DNA of 5,825 nucleotides, taken from contig CAMWMW010000133.1 in assembly GCA_947175455.1 (NCBI GenBank), positions 1-5,825 of the forward strand, read 5' to 3'. The notes under the pieces were generated by a model. The model had not been told where the DNA came from, ran no database searches, and was given only the letters and a program-made list of their open reading frames with translations. The position numbers were made by a program, and so were the translations under genes. Below, in pieces: positions 1 to 5,405 of this stretch (position 1 is the first letter of the stretch; each line of letters begins with the position of its first letter). The stretch comes from an uncultured Porphyromonadaceae bacterium (GTDB lineage Bacteria > Bacteroidota > Bacteroidia > Bacteroidales > Muribaculaceae).

Positions 1-6
1 TATTAC

Positions 7-384
7 ATGAGCACCAAGAATATGGCGGATGGCGCATCTCATGCTGCATTCAGTCCTTATGACTCGCCGTTTGCCGCATTTACCAATTATATGAATGTGC
101 TGGCGGATTTTCTGGTGCGCGTGGAAGAACAGTATCCGGAATCTATCGACAACGAGGAGTTGAACTCGCTTCTGCTTACCATCCGGAATCAGGCTGATGA
201 GATTACATCACTCAAAAAGGAAGTGACTTCATTGCGCACCGATATGGAGAATCGTGAAGAGGGTCTGATTGAGGTGGAAGAGAAACCGGCGAAGAAAGCC
301 CCTGCAAAAAAGACTGCTGCCAAGAAAGCAGCTGTCAAAAAAGCAACAGCCGGAAAGTCAGCTGTAGCCAAAGAAAAAAAATAA
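7..384 (+). CDS. Small coiled-coil protein with Lys/Ala-rich histone H1-like C-terminal tail
   Basis: I do not recognise a named family. The 125-aa product has three parts. Residues 1-45 are mixed and rich in aromatic residues (FSPYDSPFAAFTNYMN). Residues about 46-88 are acidic and helical with heptad-like leucines and isoleucines, so a short coiled coil is likely. Residues about 92-125 are a basic tail with four PAKK/AAKK/AVKK-type repeats ending in KEKK. Such tails resemble bacterial H1-like and AlgP-type proteins and usually bind nucleic acid or polyanions; that function here is inferred only from composition. There is no signal peptide or membrane segment, so it is probably cytoplasmic. 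The start at 7 is the first visible ATG, but the frame is open to the window edge, so the true start could lie upstream. The gene converges on the YihY-family gene, with a long inverted repeat between them. Confidence 0.72.
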   Translation: MSTKNMADGASHAAFSPYDSPFAAFTNYMNVLADFLVRVEEQYPESIDNEELNSLLLTIRNQADEITSLKKEVTSLRTDMENREEGLIEVEEKPAKKAPAKKTAAKKAAVKKATAGKSAVAKEKK

Positions 385-393
385 CAGTACGAC

Positions 394-461
394 ATTTATA
401 GATACATATTGAACGGGAGACAGCAGTTTCGCTGTCTCCCGTTCAATATGTATCTATAAAT
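394..461. terminator. Perfect 31-bp inverted repeat between convergent genes, probable bidirectional terminator
   Basis: The left arm (394-424) and right arm (431-461) are exact reverse complements over 31 nt, separated by a 6-nt loop (425-430). The inner ten pairs next to the loop (GGGAGACAGC with GCTGTCTCCC) are GC-rich and the outer part is AT-rich. The repeat starts 9 nt after the stop of the plus-strand gene and lies 35 nt from the stop of the minus-strand gene, so its position suits a terminator shared by two convergent genes. Neither side has a U-tract directly after the stem: T-runs occur further out, at 480-487 on the plus strand and opposite 373-382 on the minus strand. Its length and perfection are unusual for a simple terminator. 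Confidence 0.65.
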
Positions 462-496
462 GATATGGCTGAAAAGCATTCTTTTTTCGTAGCTAC

Positions 497-1879
497 TTAT
501 CTGATTTTCATAAGGGTTTGTTTTATAAGTTCGGGAGATGGAATAGGCAGGTCTCTCACCAGTACTGTCGAGTATTCTTCATAGCATCTTTCGCGCAGAG
601 GGAGAATGATTGCAAACAGACGTGAATAAAGTTTGCGGATGTCGGGGATAAAGTCCTGCTGACCTTCGGAATTATATGCTCTGAGGAAGTCCGCGACAGT
701 GAAATCCTGCAGCTCGACAGCCGGCGACTCACCGAACTCACCCTCTTTGATCTTAACTGAATACAGCAGTCCGGCGGCATGAAGTTTCTCTGTTATTCTT
801 GAAACGATTCTTATGGGCAGATTGTATGAATTGGCAATGTCTGTATGTGAAATGGGTTTCTTGCGCTCAATAAACCTTTGTGCCACGACTGTCATTACAA
901 TCAGGGCGATGGAGTGCCACCCGTCGAGAGAAAGATTCTCAGTGTTGCCGTTGAAATTGAAAGTGAAAACATTCTGCAGAGAATAGGTAAGCATGCATCC
1001 GCAGAGCAGCAGCAGCCATGAAAGCTGAAGCCATATCATGAACAGAGGGAGAAACGCGAACGAGCCGTAAATGGCATTGTATTTTGACACATATATCTGT
1101 CCGTTTACAAATAGAAGCTGGAGGATTGTGAATGCTATGGCACATATGGCACCTGATATAGCGGCATATTTGAAATTGACTTTCGTGTTGGGAATAAGCA
1201 TGAAAGACAGTGAGAAGGCAACCCAGCAGAGTATAAGGGGAGCCGCCTCAAGCGCGATGTTTACAAACGGAGTCAGAAACGGCAGGTTGAGTTTGTCCTG
1301 AATGGTGGTTGACATGAATATGGAGACTCCGGAAGAGCATATCATAAGCACCGGAATAATAAGACAAATGGCAATGTAGTCAGTGATTTTCTGATAAAGA
1401 GAACGTTCGCGTTTGATGTCCCAGATTGTGTTGAACGCCGTCTCTATGTGTGACAAAAGTGAAATCACTGTCCAAAGGAGGAAGACAATTCCGATTCCTA
1501 CAAACATTCCTTGTGAAGCCTGATTCAGATAAGAGTCTACAAACGACAATGCCGTCGAAACCGCTTTCTGCTGCGACGGCAGCATATTGTAAAGTTCATT
1601 CTGCAGATAGTCCTGGAGTCCGAATCCTCGTCCTATGGCTACAAACAGTGCTATAGCCGGCACAATCGCCAGCACAGTCGAATATGTCAGAGCCATGGAA
1701 CGGTTCTGCAGATCCCGGTCCAGAAAGGAGTTTACGGCAAGATTCAAAGTGCGGATGATTCTTACCTTTATTGTTTGCCTGGGATCGTTCCAGACGCCTG
1801 TCATGCAGTAATCAACGGCACCTTTTGCCTTTGTGTATGCAGTGGCGATGAAATCTTTTGTCTTGTCGATTATGCCCAT
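497..1879 (-). CDS. YihY/virulence factor BrkB family inner-membrane protein with C-terminal winged-helix-like extension
   Basis: A 460-aa integral membrane protein of the YihY/BrkB (UPF0761) family, whose biochemical role is not settled. Family hallmarks are the RSMALTYSTVLAIVPAIALF segment (60-79), the AFNTIWDIKRERS motif (148-160) and KYNAIYGSFAFLPLFMIWLQ (266-285). Six hydrophobic segments are visible at about 63-83, 126-146, 169-190, 206-229, 238-259 and 271-296. Residues about 320-395 form a soluble part with a helix-turn-helix-like stretch (SHTDIANSYNLPIRIVSRITEKL, 344-366) that looks like a winged helix; the remainder to 460 is also soluble. Some family members lack such an extension. 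The ATG at 1879 is preceded by an A-rich stretch without a clear Shine-Dalgarno, as is normal in Bacteroidota. rnpB and its terminator lie directly upstream on the same strand, so the gene probably has its own promoter, but I could not identify one in 1880-1927. Confidence 0.95.
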   Translation of the reverse strand: MGIIDKTKDFIATAYTKAKGAVDYCMTGVWNDPRQTIKVRIIRTLNLAVNSFLDRDLQNRSMALTYSTVLAIVPAIALFVAIGRGFGLQDYLQNELYNMLPSQQKAVSTALSFVDSYLNQASQGMFVGIGIVFLLWTVISLLSHIETAFNTIWDIKRERSLYQKITDYIAICLIIPVLMICSSGVSIFMSTTIQDKLNLPFLTPFVNIALEAAPLILCWVAFSLSFMLIPNTKVNFKYAAISGAICAIAFTILQLLFVNGQIYVSKYNAIYGSFAFLPLFMIWLQLSWLLLLCGCMLTYSLQNVFTFNFNGNTENLSLDGWHSIALIVMTVVAQRFIERKKPISHTDIANSYNLPIRIVSRITEKLHAAGLLYSVKIKEGEFGESPAVELQDFTVADFLRAYNSEGQQDFIPDIRKLYSRLFAIILPLRERCYEEYSTVLVRDLPIPSPELIKQTLMKIR

Positions 1880-1927
1880 TTTTTTCTTAAATTAATGTGC
1901 TTTTCATTATCAGAGGCTTACAAAGGG

Positions 1928-1967
1928 AAATGGAGTCTACGGCAGCAGTGTGCCGAAGACTCCATTT
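1928..1967 (-). terminator. Terminator hairpin downstream of rnpB
   Basis: The arms 1928-1944 and 1951-1967 pair over 17 positions with one mismatch (1939/1956) around a 6-nt loop. On the minus strand the stem begins 9 nt after the predicted rnpB 3' end and runs into a T/C-rich stretch (CATTTCCCTTTG). The hairpin separates the RNA gene from the YihY-family gene on the same strand. Confidence 0.75.
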
Positions 1968-1976
1968 CAAAAGATT

Positions 1977-2344
1977 GACAGAGATGATATAAGCCGGGTT
2001 ATGTGCCTGCACACGAAGTGCGGGTGTCTGTCATTTATCTAAGCCGGCCGGTTTCCCGACGGCTTCAGCAGCCTACCCCCCGGCAATGGACGAGCAATCC
2101 TTGGCTGCCGGTATATTTGGCCTTGCAACTCGCGGGATGTGCGGCCTCCGCTGTCGCCAACGGAGCCGGTGGGCTCTTACCCCGCCTTTTCACCCTTGCC
2201 GCAATATGCGGCGGTTGTTTTCTGTCACATATCGCCCCGACGTCGCCGCCGGCTTCCCGTTAGGAAACGCGATGCTCTGTGTTGCCCGGACTTTCCTCCT
2301 GACATCCGGTGAACGGATGCCCGGCGACAGACCTCATTTCTGTC
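1977..2344 (-). ncRNA. rnpB: RNase P RNA, bacterial type A (catalytic subunit of ribonuclease P)
   Basis: This RNA cleaves 5' leaders from precursor tRNAs, together with the RnpA protein. On the minus strand the conserved blocks occur in the correct order. They are the P4 5' strand block AGGAGGAAAGTCCGGGC (2300-2284), ACAGAGC (about 2280-2273), GGGTGAAAAGGCGGGGTAAG (ending near 2176) continuing into AGCCCACCG, GCAAGGCCAAATA (2126-2114), the GGGGGTAGGCTGCT block with the GGU that pairs with tRNA CCA (2080-2067), and the 3' ATAACCCGGCTTAT (2002-1989). The ends were set by the P1 helix: GACAGAAATGA at the 5' end pairs with the 3' terminal TCATCTCTGTC with one mismatch, giving about 368 nt, normal for type A. 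The coding frames across this interval are shadows. No convincing sigma-type promoter is visible in the short gap upstream, so transcription may start inside, or read through from, the HdeD-like gene. Confidence 0.97.
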
Positions 2345-2371
2345 TTATTGTATAACGGAGTCCTATATATC

Positions 2372-3199
2372 TTATTTTGTTTCCTCGATTGTTTTTTTTT
2401 CTTCTTTTTCTCCGGATTCTCCGGAGCTTAAAGATTCTGCCACCGGAACTGAAGACCCGGCTTCTTTCTTCTGAGCTTCTTCAACCGCTTTTCTTGCCGC
2501 TTCTTCATTTTTGAGTGCCGCCTCGCTGTTGGCTTTTGCCTGTTCGAGTCTCTGCTTTGCCTCGCGCGCCTCCTCTTTGACGGCTTTTTTCTGTTCCTTG
2601 GCGAGCCGGCGTGTTTCTTTCTCGATGTCGGATACTGTCTTTTTGCGGCGTGGCAGACTCGCGAAACCGTTTATCGCCAGTATGATGAACGCAGCTCCTG
2701 CCACGATGCTGCCTAACGAGTGTTCTCTGCCGGGATTCTGGAAGTCAGTCTCCATAAAAATAATCCATACACCTGCCGCAACTGTGAGAATAGGAATGAT
2801 GTAGAGCCAGACAGGTGCGCCATTGATGCGTCGTCCCTTCACTATCCATACGATCTGCGCCAATGATACGATAATCAGCGAAACGCCTAACGAGATGTTG
2901 AGATTTCCAAGAAATCCCGATGGCATGCACAAAAGAAGAATGCCCCACACCAGTGCGATCACGCCCATGATGGTAGAGAACCACGGACGGCTTACAATCA
3001 CTCCGCTCGCATCGCGACGCGGACGCAAAGATGCGATAAGGAAGCATATGCCCGGGATAACGAATGCTACTCCTGCTCCCATAACGACATAACGCAAAAC
3101 GGGGCGTGTGTCCTCCATCGCCTGATGGTTGAAGACAAGAAGGCATACGCCTGCTGCAAATGCTATGAGATAAACCAATGCGTATATAATTTTCCTCAT
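2372..3199 (-). CDS. HdeD/DUF308-like six-helix membrane protein with charged coiled-coil C-terminal tail
   Basis: A 275-aa protein with six hydrophobic segments at about 4-23, 36-58, 73-92, 100-120, 129-149 and 162-182. They are arranged as short hairpin pairs rich in Gly, Ala, Ile and Val (for example GVIALVWGILLLCMPSG, 79-95), the pattern of the HdeD/DUF308 family. HdeD of Escherichia coli is linked to acid resistance; no such role can be claimed here. After the last helix comes a basic stop-transfer patch (RRKK, 184-187), then about 85 residues rich in Lys, Glu and Ala (TRRLAKEQKKAVKEEAREAK and onward), probably a long cytoplasmic helix or coiled coil, ending in a Ser/Glu/Lys-rich tail. 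The ATG at 3199 begins the first membrane segment. The stop lies 27 nt from the rnpB 5' end on the same strand. Family assignment rests on topology and general resemblance and is moderately sure. Confidence 0.88.
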   Translation of the reverse strand: MRKIIYALVYLIAFAAGVCLLVFNHQAMEDTRPVLRYVVMGAGVAFVIPGICFLIASLRPRRDASGVIVSRPWFSTIMGVIALVWGILLLCMPSGFLGNLNISLGVSLIIVSLAQIVWIVKGRRINGAPVWLYIIPILTVAAGVWIIFMETDFQNPGREHSLGSIVAGAAFIILAINGFASLPRRKKTVSDIEKETRRLAKEQKKAVKEEAREAKQRLEQAKANSEAALKNEEAARKAVEEAQKKEAGSSVPVAESLSSGESGEKEEKKTIEETK

Positions 3200-3231
3200 A
3201 ATATATAGTGTTTGAGATTAAACAGTTTCTG

Positions 3232-3260
3232 AAACCTGAAATCAATGAGACTTCAGGTTT
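3232..3260. terminator. 9-bp hairpin between the kinase-like gene and the HdeD-like gene
   Basis: The arms AAACCTGAA (3232-3240) and TTCAGGTTT (3252-3260) pair perfectly around an 11-nt loop. It lies about 72 nt downstream of the kinase-like stop and 33 nt upstream of the HdeD-like start, both on the minus strand. It could end kinase transcription or sit in the leader of the next gene. The U-tract on the minus strand is weak, so the call is tentative. The rest of 3200-3332 is AT-rich, with no TAnnTTTG box that I can see on the minus strand. Confidence 0.4.
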
Positions 3261-3332
3261 TGATATTAAAAGGAATTAACAAGTGGAAAGGTTTATTAGC
3301 AGGGCGGATTTTTTTGAACAGAAGTCTTTCTG

Positions 3333-3944
3333 TCAATCGTGTCTTACGGCTTTCAGAATAATGGGAAGAATGGAATCAAGCGGAAGTCGTGCTGAATTGA
3401 AGGTCAGATCGTAATTGTCGGCTTTGCCCCAATGGCGGTTGGTGAAATAGTTGTAATAGCTTTCGCGAGCGCGGTCGCATTTGCGCAATTTTTCCAATGC
3501 CTCGGCGTCGGATGCCGCCTCGCCTCTTTCTACGACCGCTCTGGCGCGATGTTCTTCAGGAGCATGGATAAAGACGCTCAGCACACCGGGATGCTCTCGC
3601 ATCACATAGTCTGCCGTACGGCCGACTATCACGCATGAACCCTTTTCACAGATTGATCTGATAACCTTGCTCTGGGCGCAATAGAGATTGTCATCGGAAA
3701 GCGTGTATGAACTGAATGCGGCAGAAGTCGAACCGTAATTGAATGAAAGGAATGATCTTAATACAGACGGTTTCCTCTCGTCCGCTTTCTGGAAAAGCTC
3801 CTTTGAAAAACCGAGAGAGTCTGCCGCTTCGGAAAGAAGTTCCTTGTCATAATAAGGCACATCAAGCGCTTCGGCAAGTTTCTTGCCCAGTCTCCTTCCT
3901 CCGGCGCCATATTGGCGACCTATGACAATTATAAAATCATTCAT
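3333..3944 (-). CDS. Cytidylate kinase-like P-loop protein (Cytidylate_kin2 family)
   Basis: A 203-aa cytosolic protein that starts straight into a beta strand and P-loop: FIIVIGRQYGAGGRRLGKKL (4-23). The G-R-Q-Y-G-A-G-G-R form of the Walker A region is typical of the cytidylate kinase-like group rather than classical Cmk. Further family marks are PYYDKELL (30-37), CVIVGRTADYVM (104-115), the strand VLSVFIHAPEEHRARAVVER (121-140) and a lid-like segment CDRARESYYNYFTNRHWG (156-173) followed by YDLTFNS (178-184). Members are presumed to phosphorylate a nucleoside monophosphate or a similar small substrate; the substrate is not known to me. The length is ordinary for the group. The start at 3944 is secure because the P-loop begins by residue 9. 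The gene is divergent from 4006-4380, and a TAATTTTG box lies only 4 nt upstream of the ATG, suggesting a leaderless or nearly leaderless mRNA. Confidence 0.93.
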   Translation of the reverse strand: MNDFIIVIGRQYGAGGRRLGKKLAEALDVPYYDKELLSEAADSLGFSKELFQKADERKPSVLRSFLSFNYGSTSAAFSSYTLSDDNLYCAQSKVIRSICEKGSCVIVGRTADYVMREHPGVLSVFIHAPEEHRARAVVERGEAASDAEALEKLRKCDRARESYYNYFTNRHWGKADNYDLTFNSARLPLDSILPIILKAVRHD

Positions 3945-3946
3945 GC

Positions 3947-3978
3947 GGCAAAATTACAAAAAAATTCGTAATTTTGCC
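3947..3978. promoter_or_regulatory. Divergent promoter region: 11-bp inverted repeat with a TAATTTTG -7 box on each strand
   Basis: GGCAAAATTAC (3947-3957) and GTAATTTTGCC (3968-3978) are exact reverse complements around a 10-nt A-rich spacer. Each arm carries TAATTTTG, which fits the Bacteroidota -7 consensus TAnnTTTG: 3969-3976 on the plus strand for the gene at 4006, and 3956-3949 on the minus strand for the kinase-like gene at 3944. No TTTG -33 box is present at the usual spacing for either direction, so the promoters may be weak or activator-dependent. The palindrome could alternatively be an operator. If the boxes are used, the plus-strand start is near 3980-3982 and the minus-strand start falls at or beside the kinase ATG. 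Confidence 0.6.
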
Positions 3979-3984
3979 ACATCA

Positions 3985-4005
3985 ATGAATACAACACATA
4001 AATAA
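3985..4005 (+). other. Six-codon upstream ORF abutting the next start codon
   Basis: ATG at 3985 opens a six-codon frame (MNTTHK) that ends with TAA at 4003-4005, directly against the ATG at 4006 and in the same frame. It lies a few bases downstream of the predicted transcription start. It could be a chance ATG, a minimal leader peptide or a termination-reinitiation device. Only its position supports it. Confidence 0.25.
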
Positions 4006-4380
4006 ATGAGTTCGGAAGATATGATCAACACCCCCGAAGAAGAGGGTATGCAGATATATGAATATATCGTAGACAATGCCGAATCTGATTCTCTTCAGAT
4101 GGGCGACATGGTTATGAAACTGCGCAATGCAGACACAACCGGTCAGTTCCTGTGCAGCACCGCCAGGTATCTTGCCGCCGTAGACCGGGAGCGTTTTGAC
4201 AGGTGGATAGCTCCGTTGGTGGAGGGTGCCATAGAGAAAGACCGAGACCGCAGGTATATAGGTTCGTTGCTTGAGGCTCTTTGGGGTGCTGACTATATGG
4301 AAAGGGCAGAAGAACTTAAAGCAAGCGATGACAATTTTCGCCGCATATACAAAAGAATTTATTCGGAAGGGGCTCTCTGA
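4006..4380 (+). CDS. Uncharacterised small helical protein
   Basis: I do not recognise this 124-aa product. It has no signal peptide, membrane segment or cysteine-based metal motif; its single cysteine is in FLCSTARYLAAVDRERFDRW (about 48-67). The sequence is acidic overall and mostly predicted helical, with an acidic N-terminus (MSSEDMINTPEEEGMQ) and a more basic C-terminus (DDNFRRIYKRIYSEGAL). The pattern of aromatic and arginine residues (RYLAAVDRERFDRWIAPLVE, RRYIGSLLEALWG) looks like a compact soluble helical domain, perhaps an adaptor. The start at 4006 follows a plausible promoter (box 3969-3976) with a leader of about 25 nt; an in-frame ATG at 3985 is cut off by a stop. The cyclophilin gene follows 47 nt downstream on the same strand and may be cotranscribed. 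Codon use resembles that of the neighbours, so it is probably real. Confidence 0.82.
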   Translation: MSSEDMINTPEEEGMQIYEYIVDNAESDSLQMGDMVMKLRNADTTGQFLCSTARYLAAVDRERFDRWIAPLVEGAIEKDRDRRYIGSLLEALWGADYMERAEELKASDDNFRRIYKRIYSEGAL

Positions 4381-4397
4381 AGTCCGGATTTCCCATA

Positions 4398-4405
4398 AAC
4401 TTTTG
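4398..4405 (+). promoter_or_regulatory. Weak -7-like box upstream of the cyclophilin gene
   Basis: AACTTTTG differs from the TAnnTTTG consensus only at its first base and would place a transcription start about 18 nt before the ATG at 4428. No TTTG -33 box lies at the expected spacing, so this is a weak candidate, and readthrough from the gene at 4006 is equally possible. Confidence 0.25.
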
Positions 4406-4427
4406 CCGGAAAAATTGTTATATAAGC

Positions 4428-5249
4428 ATGAAAAAGATAATTTATACATTGTTAATGTTTATGGCTATGGCAACAGCTACAGCTCAGAAACCTGCGGAAC
4501 TCCCCGCAGGTCCGGTGGTTGATATAAAAACCTCAGTGGGCGACATCAAAGTTAAACTTTATGATGACACCCCCAGGCATCGTGACAATTTTCTGAAACT
4601 GGTAAAAGACGGCTATTACAATGGCGTTCTTTTCCACAGAGTGATAAAAGACTTTATGGTACAGACCGGCGATCCCGGCTCCGTGAATGCCGATTCCACA
4701 GCTATGCTCGGCACCGGTGGTCCCGATTATCAGATAGATGCGGAGATATTGTATCCGAAACATTATCACAAATACGGAGCGTTGGCTGCAGCCCGCACCG
4801 GTGACGACATGAATCCAGAGCGCAAGAGCAGCGGCTCGCAATTCTATATAGTGACCGGACGCAAATATGATGACCATCATATCGACGGCATGGCTTACCG
4901 CCAGACCATGGACAAGCGTCAGGCATATTTCCGCGAGCTTTGCCGTAAGAATGATTCAAAAATACGGGAGTTGATGAATTCCGGCGACAAGGAAGCGCAG
5001 GAGGCTCTGCGCATGGAGCTCATCAAGGAGACAGAAGCCGCTGTTCCTGAAGAAGCGATGCCGGAGAATATCCGCGCCGATTATAAGAACATAGGCGGCA
5101 CTCCTCATCTTGACGGCGCCTATACAGTTTTCGGCGAGGTTATAAGCGGCATGGATACTGTGGAGAAAATCCAGAACGCGCCGACCGGACGCGCCGACCG
5201 TCCCAAAGAGGATATACGAATCATTTCCATGAAGGTGGTGAAAAAATAG
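4428..5249 (+). CDS. Secreted cyclophilin-type peptidyl-prolyl cis-trans isomerase with an internal helical insertion
   Basis: The 273-aa product catalyses cis-trans isomerisation of prolyl peptide bonds, most likely in the periplasm. Residues 1-19 are a signal peptide (KK, hydrophobic core, then ATATA) with likely cleavage before Q20; no lipobox cysteine is present. The cyclophilin fold runs from about 30 to 272. Visible active-site elements are FHR (69-71, with the catalytic Arg71), FMVQTGDP (76-83) and SSGSQFYIV (134-142). The segment GGTPHLDGAYTVFGEV (223-238) has His227 where human cyclophilin A has Trp121, and Tyr232 where it has His126, as in many bacterial forms. Between FYIV and GGTPHLDG lies an insertion of about 80 residues (144-222), charged and helical, which makes the protein longer than a minimal cyclophilin of about 165 residues. 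The gene follows 4006-4380 by 47 nt and is closed by the hairpin at 5299-5354. Confidence 0.96.
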   Translation: MKKIIYTLLMFMAMATATAQKPAELPAGPVVDIKTSVGDIKVKLYDDTPRHRDNFLKLVKDGYYNGVLFHRVIKDFMVQTGDPGSVNADSTAMLGTGGPDYQIDAEILYPKHYHKYGALAAARTGDDMNPERKSSGSQFYIVTGRKYDDHHIDGMAYRQTMDKRQAYFRELCRKNDSKIRELMNSGDKEAQEALRMELIKETEAAVPEEAMPENIRADYKNIGGTPHLDGAYTVFGEVISGMDTVEKIQNAPTGRADRPKEDIRIISMKVVKK

Positions 5250-5298
5250 TCATGGAAGCATTGGGTATGCTCTCGAATTAAGACAAACAATAAAAAAC

Positions 5299-5354
5299 AC
5301 GCCGAATATACGGTTTTATTTTGCTAAGTTAAATTAAATCCGTATATTTGGCGT
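5299..5354 (+). terminator. Terminator hairpin after the cyclophilin gene, overlapping the next promoter
   Basis: The outer arms 5299-5313 (ACGCCGAATATACGG) and 5340-5354 (CCGTATATTTGGCGT) pair over 15 positions, one as a G-T wobble. The inner T-rich and A-rich stretches (5315-5322 and 5331-5338) can extend the stem with two mismatches. A T-rich run (TGATTTTT, 5355-5362) follows directly, as in an intrinsic terminator for the cyclophilin gene, whose stop is 49 nt upstream. An A-run on the left (5292-5297) would provide the U-tract for the opposite direction. Confidence 0.7.
5320..5350 (+). promoter_or_regulatory. Bacteroidota sigma-70-type promoter for the DUF349 gene
   Basis: TTTG at 5320-5323 is followed after exactly 19 nt by TATATTTG at 5343-5350, a full match to the -33 TTTG / -7 TAnnTTTG pattern of the Bacteroidota primary sigma factor. 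The predicted transcription start is near 5354-5356, giving a leader of about 100 nt before the ATG at 5456. The -7 box is part of the right arm of the terminator hairpin of the preceding gene. Confidence 0.75.
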
Positions 5355-5363
5355 TGATTTTTA

Positions 5364-5385
5364 CACCACCCTTTCCAGGGTGGTG
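5364..5385 (+). other. Hairpin 1 in the leader of the DUF349 gene
   Basis: CACCACCCT (5364-5372) and AGGGTGGTG (5377-5385) form a perfect GC-rich 9-bp stem with a TTCC loop. It would lie about 10 nt from the predicted 5' end of the mRNA. No U-tract follows, so it does not look like a terminator; it may protect the 5' end or act in control. Confidence 0.6.
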
Positions 5386-5405
5386 AAGAGTCGTGATAAA
5401 TATGC

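Noticed and set aside
2003..2355. Two open frames on the plus strand opposite the RNase P RNA gene
   Set aside because: They lie antisense to highly conserved RNase P RNA blocks, have Pro/Arg/Cys-rich compositions and no recognisable domain; the RNA explains the sequence.
2410..2426. 7-bp hairpin (CTCCGGA / TCCGGAG) near the end of the HdeD-like gene
   Set aside because: It lies inside the coding tail and on the minus strand is followed by an A-rich, not T-rich, stretch, so it is not a terminator; it is probably a by-product of the repeated Ser-Gly-Glu codons.
2745..3245. 166-codon minus-strand frame overlapping the HdeD-like gene
   Set aside because: It is an alternative frame of the same strand. 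Its product is rich in Ser, His, Cys and Arg without domains, while the overlapping frame encodes six clean membrane helices.
3319..3332. 5-bp hairpin (CAGAA / TTCTG) just after the kinase-like stop
   Set aside because: The stem is too short and AT-rich, and no U-tract follows on the minus strand; it is likely chance.
3982..4449. 155-codon minus-strand frame opposite the unknown 124-aa gene
   Set aside because: It runs antisense through a gene with a plausible promoter and normal codon use and extends into the start of the cyclophilin gene; its product is Cys/His/Phe-rich and shadow-like.
4533..4959. Minus-strand frames inside the cyclophilin gene
   Set aside because: The plus strand clearly encodes conserved cyclophilin motifs over the same interval.
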